Assembly (NCBI GenBank): GCA_023079485.1
Contig: CM041097.1
Span: forward strand, 15,799,658-15,863,657
Direction of reading: 5' to 3'
Length of the DNA stretch: 64,000 bases
Source of the DNA: Archilochus colubris
Taxonomy: Eukaryota; Chordata; Aves; Apodiformes; Trochilidae
Shown here piece by piece: positions 24,319 to 36,600 of this stretch (positions are counted from its first letter, which is position 1; each line of letters starts with the position of its first letter). Below the pieces are notes generated by a model. The model did not search any database. It worked only from the letters and a program-made list of their open reading frames with translations, and was not told the DNA's origin. The translations under genes were made by a program, and so were the position numbers.

Positions 24319-24673
24319 AACGCACCGGGTAGTGCTGCAACAGAAACGGCTCTCAGTGAGAGAAAACACATACTGCTGAGTTCCTTAGAAGTAAAATAAA
24401 AAAATATATAAAATTGGGCAATTTTTCGCCTTACTCTGGATGGAGGTGCTGGGAGTGAGAGCCCCGCAGGACACCCCTAATCCCCGGAGAGCAGCGGGGG
24501 GGGAGCAGCCGGAGCAGGCGCTGCCTTTGCCGCAGCCGCTAGAGATCAGCCTTGCCCTGCGCTTCGCCTGCTCCCAACCCTTGGGCTGCTCCGAAACCCT
24601 TTGCCTTCCTCAGTCCCCTCCCGACCTTTGGCATCTCGCATCCGATTTTTTCCTTTTTTTTTTTGGAGGTGCG
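24319..24673. promoter_or_regulatory. Small CpG island-like patch, candidate orphan promoter
   Basis: About 18 CG dinucleotides fall in roughly 355 bases, 15 of them after 24425, while the neighbouring kilobases have almost none. The core 24430-24660 is clearly GC-rich. A TATA-like box (tatataaa, 24405-24412) lies just to its left in plus orientation. On the minus strand there is a splice-donor-like CCAGA/GTAAGG, with the GT at 24434-24433. In birds, unmethylated CpG-rich patches mostly mark transcription starts, but no coding exon is recognisable beside this one. The 236-codon plus-strand frame that covers it turns into a T-rich translation and is not a credible protein. Confidence 0.5.
24405..24412 (+). 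promoter_or_regulatory. TATA-like box beside the CpG patch
   Basis: The string tatataaa occurs about 25-35 bases before the start of the GC-rich core. It would place a plus-strand start near 24435-24445. In AT-rich DNA such a match can arise by chance. Confidence 0.3.
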
Positions 24674-24881
24674 GGAGCTTCCCATTCCCCTGTGCCATTT
24701 CCCCACCACTTTTACCTTGGATGTCATTATGGAGCTTTCAGCAGGAAGAAGGCACAATTCCCCCTCTTTTCCCAGGCTGTTTGCTTTGTTTTAGTTGTGT
24801 GTTTGGGTTTTGGTTTTGTTTGGTCAGGTTTTCTTTTTCTTTTTTTTTTCCATTTTGTTTTGGTTTTTTTTTTTTTTTTAA
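24641..24881. repeat. Cluster of T-rich tracts
   Basis: Three runs of T with a few C or G interruptions (about 24646-24664, 24829-24851 and 24863-24880). They account for the phenylalanine-rich open frames in this area. Confidence 0.8.
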
Positions 24882-27800
24882 TATCCTGTTATAATCTCTC
24901 AGAGTTCCTCTTTTCACTCCCCCAGGACACCTGGCTGTCACCAGCTCACTTTGGTACTGCTGCACCTCTAAGCAGCAAATTACTGACATTTTCCTTTCTT
25001 AACTCCATGCACATCAGGGAGGGAGGGATAAAAACAGAAAAAGGAAAAGGATATTTTGCTTTTTTACAAGTGTACTCCCAACACTTCGCCTGGTCTCTCA
25101 GATGGGAGGCAGTGGGCAGGATGACAAACCTGACACTACCCTGTGTGTGACCCTCCATCCTGCCCTGTGCCCACACCACTTCACTTACACACTGGGAATA
25201 CTGGGGAAAGGCTGTCATACTGGTCAATACTGGTGGTAAAGCACCATGCAGTGGATGTCCATAAGGAGCAGCTGGGTAGGGAGATGCTTCCCTTGGAGCA
25301 GGGCTCTTGCAGCTCCCACTAAATGCCAGTCAGGCTTAACACTGCACTAAGATCATTGTTTTCCAGGTTTGGATAACTCAGAACTTCTCCCATCATCTCT
25401 CATTTTGTGCCTTGGGAAGATATTGAACATGATGTAAGAATGTAACCAGCCATGACAAATTGTCATGTAGCTGTGGGAAGGATGGGGAATACAAAAGGAT
25501 GTGAAATGTCAGGCTGGGCCTCAACTTGTTTTGTGTTATTGGACCTCAGATGCAAGTTTGTCTCAGGCAGAACTGTGTTCAGCCTCAGGATTTTTCCCAG
25601 TGCTTTTCCAGATAGCTGGGGTTGTCCTGAATGAAGATTTAATTTGAATGCATCTGTGTGCCCATAGTACATCTCATTATTATTTTTTATTTCATGATTT
25701 TTAAAATTATTATTTTTAATTTAATAAAATTATTCATTTTATGGTTTGAATGCATGCCTCGCTCTGAGAGTGCAATAGTTAATCTGCAACAAATACTTCT
25801 AGTTATCCACAGTCTCTTCTGGGAAAACATCTGACAGTTCTCATTGTACCACACTGAAATTCAGAAAGCACAGGGAGATGGCCAAAATTAATTTATGAAT
25901 TCTGCAGATACCTTAGTGCTGTTTTCTGGAGCTGATGGTTGGTCTATACAGCATCAATGGCTCTTTTCATACTAGAAAAACAGCTATCAGCTGGCACCTG
26001 TATCTACCTCGGTCTTGAGAACCTGAAGTGCTATTTTCCATCCAATAGACTTGTGGTGAGCACAAAGGCTCTTTGAAAAGCCAGAAGTGACAGCACATGT
26101 CTGCTGGGCAGCAAAAACCAGACCAAAAGAGGAGCCAGCTACTCTGCAGCAACCTTAAGCTGCCAACCCAAAATGATCCCTGCAAACTGGGACAGGAGCT
26201 TGGGAATCAGAGACAGAGTGAGAGGAGAGAAAGTGGAGAGAAGAGAGAACAGTGCAAGAACCTTCATGGCTATCCACCCTTTTTCTGCTTCCACACACAG
26301 GATGTGGACACGTGTAATTATTATTCATTCATTTGGTGTCAGCAAACCCTTTCTGTTTGCAGGGGACAAGAAAGGGCCTGACACTGTAAGAGCCATTCTT
26401 GCATGTGCACAGTACAGAGGCTTTTACAAGAAAGATGGCAATATCTGAGAACCTAATCTCTTTTGAAGAGAGAGAATAACCAGGAAAACACTGGACTGAG
26501 TCCCAAAAGAGATGTCACTGCATTTAATGTGGATTTGTGCAGCTACTTAGAGGCAAACGAGAAGCAGTGATTATGTATAGAATAAGAAGGAACAACAAAT
26601 TGAGATGTTTTTTTCCTTCTGCTCTATCTGATTAGGCAGGAAGAACAACAGACTGATAGGCTCTGAACAAACAAAAGCATGTGGAACCTAAATGTTCTAG
26701 TCCTTGGGGGATTCATTTTCATTTACTGCATTGAAACAAAGAGAGAGAACAAAAAGAGCTTTGTTTTGGGGGAGCTGGGAGGCACAGCAGCCCAGGCTGA
26801 GCTGGTCCTTCTGTGCTGCTGAAGTTAATGGGACATCTCCCTGCCACTTCTCTCCTCCTTGGCTGAGAAGAAGCCCTCAGTTAATCACAGCACCAGCAAT
26901 GGGGCCTTTGCAAATCAGTCCTGGCAACTGGGAGCAGTGGCCTGGCTAGCAGCACAAGGTCTTCCTCTCCTAAACACATTGAACAGTGGAATATTAGGGT
27001 GAGTAGCTGAACCTGATGCCTCGGGGTCCCTGGATCAGATGTCTGCTCAGCACTGTGAGAGATGAGCCAGGTGCTGAGAGAATGAAAACCCATCATGGAT
27101 AAAGCCAGACAGGATGGAAAGCAGTGATTTATGTGGACAGCCCATGGATCTTGCCAAGCTCTGCACATGGGTATCAGGAGCAGTGAGTCCATGAGGTGGC
27201 TGGCATGATCATGGCTCAAGATATAACTGGGGAGAATTCCAGGAGTCAGGTTTTTTCCAGGACCCAGGTTTTAAAGAAGGAGGCAAACTCTATTTAGACA
27301 TGAACTCCTTGCTAGATTTAAAACATGACATCTCAGAAAGACCCAAGTAACCAACCATCAGTTTTGCTCTTGTAGAGCCCTGACAGGCACTGGAAAGGGG
27401 TGTGCTTGGGTTGAACAGGAACTGCTGGATGAGCTTTTTGGAGTTGCATGGTTCATACATCTATCTTTAGAACGTACCATGGGCTCACTAATCACTGAGC
27501 ATCATTGCTTAGTGCACCAGGTGATGTTAGGTACTACATTGCAAAGGTAACATGTCTTGGATAAGCAGCAGAGTGGAATAACTCGTTTAGTAGTACAAGT
27601 GGAAGTCTGGTAGCTTTTTCATGCAGCAAATAAAATCCTACACCAACCAGATCCTCATAACCTAAGTAATAAGTAACACCAGTAGAGCAGACAGTAAGAC
27701 TGCTTGGAACAAGTATTTTGTGTACATGCAGCCATCAAACAAACCTTTCACAGAATCTTGTTTACCTCCTGCTCTCTTCTAAAGGCCATGCTGGTGCAGG

Positions 27801-30800
27801 CATCCACCAGGGCACAAAGCAATACAGCAGCAAGACAATTAATGCATCACTGTTGGCCACCACAGCCCTGCTCACTCTCTTCTCTGTGGGGAGGCAGCTG
27901 TGCCCTGCATGAGACAGGTAGCTTAGGAATACCCCAAAAGCTGCAAAACAACTGAAATATGGTTTAATAAATGATAGATTTTGTTCTCTCTCATCAAATA
28001 TAGAACATCCAGTCCCACAGTGCTTCTCTCTATTAACCTATCCCTGTCTTCTTAAATGTTTTACTAATACTCTCTCATTTATGTTTGATATGGGACGAGA
28101 AACTGAGGTTTCCCCCCAAAATATGTTATGCTATAAGTACCATTAGAGATGCACTTAAGAAACAGTTGAATAAACACAGTGACACACAAGAGGAAGAACT
28201 ATTTCTACTTTGAGTCAATGTTATGATTCTCAACTTGCAAAAAAAAAAAAATTCTGTTAAATAGAAAGGAAGATCAGGAGCGTAATTCTTTGTTGCTTTC
28301 CCCCAAAAGGGAAAATCATCAGAAAGAAACCCAATCTATTGCTTCTAGTGTTTGAAAACACACTTTGGCAATTTTCTAGATGAAGAATAGCAATAGTTTT
28401 ACAAAGCCTGGCATGGAAAAGGTCATTTGTGGAGAAGAGAGCCAGGAATGCAGACTCTGAGTGCAACAGAAGCGACTAATAGAATATGTCAGAGAGGACA
28501 GTTCAGCTGTGATAATAACAAGACTTCTGTATTTTGTAATTTTTAGCCTATTTTCCCATGCAAGTGAAGCTCACACAGTCCATGTACCACCATGTGTCTG
28601 CATCTGTTCTCCCCAAGTAATTCTTGAATCCGTGGGGCTGACTGCACCAAATTGGAAAGGGAACAGCCAAGGCAACTGTGATCCTCTGGCTGTCACAAAC
28701 ACAGGCTCTGCTGTCCCTGCTGGTGGGAAGGCTGCAACCAGACCTCATCCCCAGTCAGCCATGAAAAGTCCACATGGGAAAGATGTTATCAGCACCCCAA
28801 ACCCAAGAAATTGCTCAATTGGAACCTTCCCCTTCCTGGGTACCAGAAAATCAAATTACAAACTACAAAATCAGCATCAATATATTAGTCCCACTATTTT
28901 TTATTATGTTTATGTAGTACTATTTTAAAATTCAAGGTTTCTGATCAATTTTTGTGAAGAGAAACCTTTTTACTTCTTTTACTTACAGATCTCAAGGCCA
29001 CTGCAATAATTACTTTGGGTGCTTGCTGCTGGAAACCTGATCTCAACTCTGACAGGCTTTGGGCTGCTTGAGGGATGCTAAAAGTCAGGAATAGTGAAGC
29101 ATGTCCCTAAAAAGCCTCTCTCCCCATTCCCCAAGTCCCAGCCTGACATGTGGGGGTAAATACATGAAAGACAGATGTTCAAAGACCACACCACAAAGAA
29201 GAAGCAAAATAGGTAGACCAAAGACCCCAAGTAAGTCCAGCCATACAACAGGATAAATCACAGATCCATATATGAGAAAGCAAGCCCAGCCTCTCTTGAG
29301 AGGTTGGAATTCCCTTTCCAGATTGGAAATTACCCTTTCTACAGGGTGTTGCATGGCTCCATATAAAATTTCCCATGCAAGTCAGTGCTAGGTTCAGTCT
29401 CATGGATAGGTCAGGATTTCTTTTATGCTGTAAGGTACAGATAACCTTGACATGTTTCCCTTTGTCCCAGCTCAGTGATACTTCACTTAGCTCTCCCACA
29501 TCTTGGATGGATGAAGAAGCAACCCTATGAAACCATCACAGTCCTTTGTAAGTGAGGGGAGAGGGCTGAGAATGTTATTTGCATGAGTAAGGAGGTGGCT
29601 GATGGAACTGAGAAGCAGCAGTTGCAATCCTGACATGAAGAAATGACTGTGTTTATCTGGGCATTATTCTTTACATTTCTCTGTCATCATTTCTTCATCT
29701 GGCCAGTGAGCTTTAACACTGCCCAAACAGAACAGGCTTCATTTTGTGTATTTACTTATTTTTTTGTCATTCTTGCACACAAAAACCCATACCACACAGT
29801 GAGCAGTTTATCCATACAGTGCATACAGAACATCAGCTCTTATGAATACACCAAAAAAAAGGTCAGAGCATTCAGCTTGCGTTGCAAATCAGCAGCAGTT
29901 ATGTGCTCTGACAGCACCAGATGTCAGCTCCAAAATGAGCTGCATCTGCTCAGCAGCACCCCAGGAGGAGCAATGCATGTGGGGATGAGGCTGGGCTCTG
30001 AAATGGCCCCTCAGAGCCAGGGCTGGAGGTTTGCATTGCAAATGCAGCAGGGAGTCCATCTGCAGAGGCAGATCTGGACATCACTCCCAGGACTTGTTGC
30101 TCTGCTTGGGCTGAGTGAAGAAGAAGAATGGGAGGTGAAATGCAGCAGTCAGCAGATTGCTGACCTTGGGGCTGGCCTGAGCGCTGCAGCTCCCTGGCTT
30201 TAAGCAGCTCAGCCCTTTCTCTTGCTTTTTCATTGTTTTCTACTTCAAATCCAGCTCTGCAGCAGCTAAGTGATGTTCCAGGACACTGCACATTACACTT
30301 AGAGCAGCCCTTTGCTCTGCCTGCTGGCTGGAGCAGATGACTTCTCTGCCAGGCTTTTGGGACAAGGGGAGCTTATCCATCCAAGCTTTCCAACCTAATG
30401 TACAGCTGCCTCTCATAGCACATCAGTGGGTGCTCAAGTTCAGCTGAAATTCAGAGACCAGGTGTATATCAGCCTTTCCACCTCAGCTACTCATCCCTAT
30501 AGTCCTGCTCCTCCAGAGGGAAAATGGCTCTTTACTAATAGGATGCTGGAAACACATTGTAAGGACCTGGACACTGAGGATCCTGGGCTGTGGTGCAGCT
30601 AGTTGAAGGGCTGCTTGTGTTATTCTGTTACTCATGAACATCTGGGTTGGTTTTTGCAGTGTGAGGAACCTTGTTTGAACTTAGTTTTGAGCAGAATCTG
30701 ACCACACCTATGGGAGCAGGGGCAGGGTTTTAGCTGGAGCTATGAAGCTCAGAGATTTGCCAAGCAACTCCTCCAATTAAAACTTTTCCAGTATATTCGC

Positions 30801-33555
30801 AAACCAAACAATTAACAACAATTAACACCCTTGAGGTATCCATGACCCTCTACAGATTCTCAACTACAGCAAGTTGCTAGTAAACAAGTAACTGCTACAT
30901 TCAACAAGCATTTCACAATAAATGCAGTAGCACAAAAAAACCCCCAATCATCTGCTTTGCTGGTACCTGTTCATAAGTATTAAAAAACTTGCTGCATTTT
31001 GATATCTGTGGCACTCTTCCTGCCACCCTTTTATATGTTATGATTTTATAGACTCAAAGTGGTTTCCTTCATCTTGTCAAGTCAAGACACAAGTCAAGGA
31101 GCATCTTCCTCCTAGTGCCAGTGCTGGAAAAGAGCTGGTTTGGTAGCAACAGCCTGAGCAGGGGTTCCTGCCCTAAAACATCCATCCAGAGTCAAAACTG
31201 TTGAGCTAATCATGCCTCTTGTGAGGCTTGGCAAAACATATGCTCACTGTGCATGATGAGGATAATTTGGCTTATTTTGCCTGTTTGATTTTTTTTTAAG
31301 AGGTGGGCAAGGTTTTCCTTTCCTCCTTTGCATATTGCACCTGAACGTGATAAATCTTAGAACAGTAATGAGAGCAAGTTAGTATGGGACTAAAATTTCT
31401 CTTCTCATAATGAGCTTTGTCATGGAAATGGATTGATTTTATGTCACTTTCTGTTCTCCTTATAATTTTTATGGGTGGAACGAGGTAGCAAAATTTTATC
31501 TCTCATAAATTCAGTCTAAATTTGCCTTAGTCTATGTAACTTGGTGTTTATTTTGGCTACCTATTTCACTGCTCCCTTGTTTACAGTCTGGGAAAGAGGG
31601 GAAATGGCCAATCAATCAAAATCTGGAATACTGTAAAGGTCACAGCCATCCCTGTGGTAACACTGTGCCCTGCAGCACAAGGCATTGCCCAGCTCCTGCC
31701 TTGCTCCAGATGTGCCTTGCTCTCTTTTCCTTGGAGTCTCCTCAGACCCTGGAGGAGCTGAGGGAAGGCAGACCTAAAGGAAAGCTTTAGGGAGTGAGGG
31801 GTTTCTGCCTCCCCTCCAACCAGAGCTGAAGTCCTGGCTGGCACAGGGTGAGCAGCACACTGGGCTAGCAGAGAGCTCATGGATGGCAAAGCTCTCACCA
31901 TGCTGCTGTTCCCTGCTCACTGATATTGTCACCCTCCCAGAGGGAAAGTGTATTCACTATTTACCATCTTTTCCCAACTGCCCTTCCCTGCAGCTTCAAA
32001 GCTTGAGCCTGTGGATTGATCCTGAACAAATTCCCCTTGGATCTGCATGGCTTTGTCCATCCTCTCCCAATTTCTTGGGTACCACTTTTATTATTCTGCT
32101 TTCCCCCCAGTTTAACAGCTACCACTGGGATAGAGAAGCAGTTTTCCCCCAGAAACAAACAGGAAAATGAGGGGTGGAATTTTAGGAATTCCTCTTTGTA
32201 GAGCTAACCCAGATGCTTCTCAGTTCTTCAGTGCTCATCTCTCATTCCACAGACTGATTGCAATGAATCTTTATTCAAAATGGGAATTTTCATTTTGGGC
32301 AGCTGGCTATAGGCAAGATCAGCTGCAACAACTGCAAGCAGGACAGAAAAATTCTGATGCCCAAAACAGTTGGGCAGCATGGATGGGTCCAAGGATCACT
32401 GGTGTGTACTCCAGCAGCTCCAGTGTGTTCTTAGGAGCTGGACTGATGCCAACCAGGTAAGGATCTGGCCTCTGTATGTCCAAGTGGACCCATAATTTGG
32501 ATTCATAATGAACTGGCACAGAGTCAGAGGCTAGTTCAACTCTCTGAAAATTGTGACCTTTCAAAGTAAAATTGCCTATTTCTGTAATAAGGGACAAAAC
32601 CACAGCTTAATGGGTTTTTGGATGATAACTCTTTTAAATGGGAAGACTGTAAAGGAGAAAAATTAAGCAGGGGAATTGCAATTTTGCATTTTATGTGATA
32701 AAAACAACAGGGAGATGAAGGGAACATGTGGCTGCTACTTTACAAATTGAGTTGTAGAAGCCAAGCTCCAGCTTTGCTCCCATTAAGGATTAACATCTGG
32801 AGATAAGAGTTTAAAATCCAATATTGCCTTGAAAATGATGCACAGACACAGCTTCAAGTCACTGCCTTGGCTGCATATTCACAGCTCACCAATTTTATAC
32901 TCCTTGTTTCCCTCTAAATTATTCATCCTGAGCAGCCTTTACGTTTTCTTTATATCTTGTCACAGCTGGAAAAGGAGGAACACATACTGCATGTACAGTA
33001 GCTCATTTTGCTACTGCTCTCACCCTCCAGGTGGGGCACATTTCCTGCCTTCTTTGCTCCCCTGTGACACCAATGTTGGCAGTTTTGGGGTCCCTCTATC
33101 TTCTTGAACAGAGGAGTTTCTTCAAGGTAGAAATAAAAAGTGGGCAGATTTGTACCCAAATAGTTGGAGAAGGCAATGAAAGAATGGTAACCAGCTCAGG
33201 AAATCAGGCACACTCCTACCTCAGCTCCTCTCCAACCTGCAACACTCTTCAAATAAAAATGACACTCCAACAGAAAACAACATCCCACTTGATGTCAAAG
33301 ACTCCTCTACTTGTGCTCAACATCCTCATTAACTGCTAAACCACCAGGCAGTTGTTTCTGCTGTTTTGCAGCCAAACCCATGAAGTGCTTCCAAGAATCC
33401 ACGAGAGAGGAAAGTTCAGGATATTCCCTGAGCTCCTGTGTGCCCTGTCAGGACAGACTGCAGACATTCCACAACTGCTCTGCTAAATTGCCCCAAACTC
33501 TGCTCAAAGGGAAGAAAAAACGAGGCACAGACCCAGGGATGTGTCCAGGTAATGA
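24674..33555. other. Intergenic, no gene seen
   Basis: No coding exon, RNA gene or well-preserved transposon was recognised in these 8.9 kb. The open frames are all under about 190 codons, lack domain-like sequence and show no splice-site context. The composition is ordinary for avian non-coding DNA. Confidence 0.6.
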
Positions 33556-33600
33556 AGGAATCATTGAATTGTTTGAGTTGGAAGGGACCTGAAAGATCCC
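33556..33600 (-). mobile_element. CR1 LINE 3'-terminal fragment, minus orientation
   Basis: The string 'aaggaatcattgaattgtttgagttggaagggacctgaaagatc' is the reverse complement of the CR1 3' tail: tail octamer, TTGGAAGGGACC block, then AAGATC. Only about 45 bases are convincing, and the element body to the right is not recognisable, so this is a short old remnant. Confidence 0.65.
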
Positions 33601-36600
33601 ACGTGGAATGAAAAGCTCCCACTCTTATCACACTCTTGTCCTTCAAGACTGTTCTCTATCAGCACCTGAAAACTCACACAAATACATGAGAGGAGACCCA
33701 CTCAGTGAAAAAGATTAATTTTTGTCTTTAGTTTCTACATCAGGAAATGTAGGGGGAAAATTACTCAAGCAAATTCTGTTTTATACCACTGGAAAAATTT
33801 AAATCTCATTAAATAAAGGGAAACCAGCCCTAGAGAAGGAGAGGAACCTTTACAGCTAGTGAACAATACCAGCATACAGACAAATGGCTATCACATGGCT
33901 TTCTGAAGGCATGAGGCTTGGAAATTAGAAATCAGCTTCCATGGAGAGAGAAAGCAAGAAAGGAGTATATCTGGGTCCTATGACACTTATGTTAGGAGCT
34001 TTATATCCCTTTTACTTTTGTAGTGTAATTGAAAAGTCATTGATACAGAGAATGAGAAACCTGCAATGCATAACCAATGCATCAGGAGGAGATTGATCTG
34101 ACCATGTGTTACATATTCACAGAAGGAAAAGGCAAATAAAGAACTCAAAGTACTCTATTAAAAAAAAAATGAAGCACAAAACCAAACAAAACTAAAGTCC
34201 TTATTTTGTATGGCAAATTGTGTCAGTTCACCTCAAAAATGTTGGGAATAAATATACTTGCAAATAAGGCTTACTAGAAGTCATATGAGTACAACAAAAG
34301 CCCCTCAGCCCAGTAAGCAGTGCTGATTATATGCTGAAATTGTAATCACTCTTCCTGCCTTTGTTCTGAAGCTCAGCAAAGTAAAATTAAGAGAAGCAAA
34401 AACCTTCTAAATCTGCTTAAACACGAGGCTGAAAAGTCAGTGCAAGGGCAAAGCCTTGGGAGGTCCTTCTTTACCAGCTATGTTTTTACTCCTGAATCAA
34501 TCCTATTACCCACTTAAAAAGAAGCAGAGCAGGAAGGTGTGTACTGAAACCCAGCTCCTGCTTCCAGGACTGTGACAACTTGTTCTGCTGCACAGTGTTG
34601 AGCATCAAGGACATCACCAGCTAATTGATTGGTTTGTCACCTCCAAATATTCCTTTCTACTTAAAGTAGAAGGGATGGGGCAAAAAGCCTCCTGGGACTC
34701 AATATATGTTTTTCTGTATGCAGACCTTTAGGATAAATTATATTTTCTTGGCAGCTCTATAGAATGGTCCACAGAGCTGTTTGGCACAGCTCCATTGCTT
34801 AATATAGGGCTTTAAGATGTTGTTCATATATGAATGGAGTTATGAAAGCATGCTGTGATTTATAGGCACCTCTCAATTTATGTCTGGTTTAGCTTGGCTG
34901 GGATTTGATTCTTTAGGGAGTTTTGCAAAGCACCAGACTGCAGCAAGTTGTGAAGGTCTGGAAGCTCAAGAACAATTGTTACTGTGCATCCCTAACAAAG
35001 CCAGAGCTCTCTGAATGAGGGCCATAAGAAATGTTTACCTTGCAAATGTTCTATCAAATCCTACTTTTAAAAGTCTGGCTCTTCTGCAATATTGCTTTGT
35101 CATCTCAGCTTTACAGCTTACCTGTAAGGAATAAATCAGGGAACAAAACTTACAGGGAATAAGTCTTCCATTTCCTAAGCCAGAAAAATACATCTGGAGG
35201 AGACAAAGTGGTTTGAATATTGAGCTCTTTCCATCACTAGCTCCTTGACTTTTTTTTTTTTCCACCTGGGACACTTAACACCACCTCAACTCCTCCCTCA
35301 GCTTGCCCATTTGGAACTGGAGGACAGTACTGATCACCTTAGAAAATCCCTTTGGGATTGATGGCTGGAATTAATTCCAAAGCAGCAAAACAGACAATGG
35401 TTTATGAATCAGGAGGGCTAAGGGTAAAACACCACCACCCAAGTCATAGCAATGAGAAAAGGGGAATGAGAGGATTTATTTACACCTTCCTGTGGAGCAG
35501 GGAAGATCCCTGTGGGAACTCTTGCAACTCTCTGTGTTGTCAGCATCTCTTAGGGTCCACAAGCTACAGAAGGCAGCAGGAATGGTGTCACATCCATGTA
35601 CCTGACCACTCGCATTTCCTTCTTTTTTCTGCTCCCACTGATTTGTGCTGTTCACTCAGCTTTTGCCTTTCTGCCCTGCCAGTGCCAGGGGAATGGGTGC
35701 ACACCCAGGGAGCTGGTGCCATAATAAATGCAGTATTAATACAAAAAATGGAAAGGACTTTGACAGGGACCATGGAGTGTGAACTTGACAGAAACAGCCA
35801 ATAATGTCACCGTTTAATTTTAGTTCTCTTTGCTGACTATGTGGCATGAAGATTCCTCCTAAGCTTCATGTCACCAGAGCTCAAAATTTAAATAAAATTT
35901 ACATCATTTAACACTGCCTTGAACACGGGTGACATTTATTTGCCTTCCCTTTTGCTTTCATTAATGCCAGTTTTGCTGTTAGCTTTGTTTGTTAATCCTA
36001 CAAATGAAATCAAACCAAAGCTGTTATACATAAAGGGTTTTTACAGATCAGATCCAATAATGTAATATTTCATTATTTTATGCAAAATGATTAGCTGGTA
36101 ATTGGTTTAATGAAGGAAAAAATAAACAAAAAGCCTCCATGTAATGGATATTTCACATTCCATGCATGGCTGAAGTTATGCTAACTGTGCAAGCAGCATC
36201 AGCTACTTCAGGCTGGACACAGTCATGTCCCTGCTTGACTCAGCAGAGCTATTCTGGTGCTGAGAGCAAGCTCAGATGCTGTATGGCATGGACCAGATAA
36301 TCAGCACTTGATGTAGTTTACTGGGGGTTTACTGATGCTGGCATTGCTGAGCATATTCTGGTAATGAGCACATCTCTCTTTACAAGGTGTTCTGAGTGCT
36401 GCAGAAATATTCCACGTGTGGTTTTGTGTTTGGGTGCTCCCCAACTCTCTCTCCAGGCTTGCTTTCCTTTGCCACAGTAGCAGCTGTGATAAATGGCTGT
36501 AAATCTGAGACCTGTAATTTTGATTTCTCACCCTGGGAGCACCTCCCCACACCTCTGTGGGCTGCAATGACTCAGGGCTGTAGTGCCCACCTTGTAGCTC

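Noticed and set aside
24440..25150. Longest uncharacterised plus-strand open frame (236 codons) over the CpG patch
   Set aside because: Its second half is a translation of T-rich tracts (phenylalanine and leucine runs), it has no recognisable domain, and the open frame is explained by the GC-rich patch and low-complexity DNA.
35352..35804. 150-codon plus-strand open frame
   Set aside because: No domain, no splice context, no compositional bias toward coding; consistent with chance.
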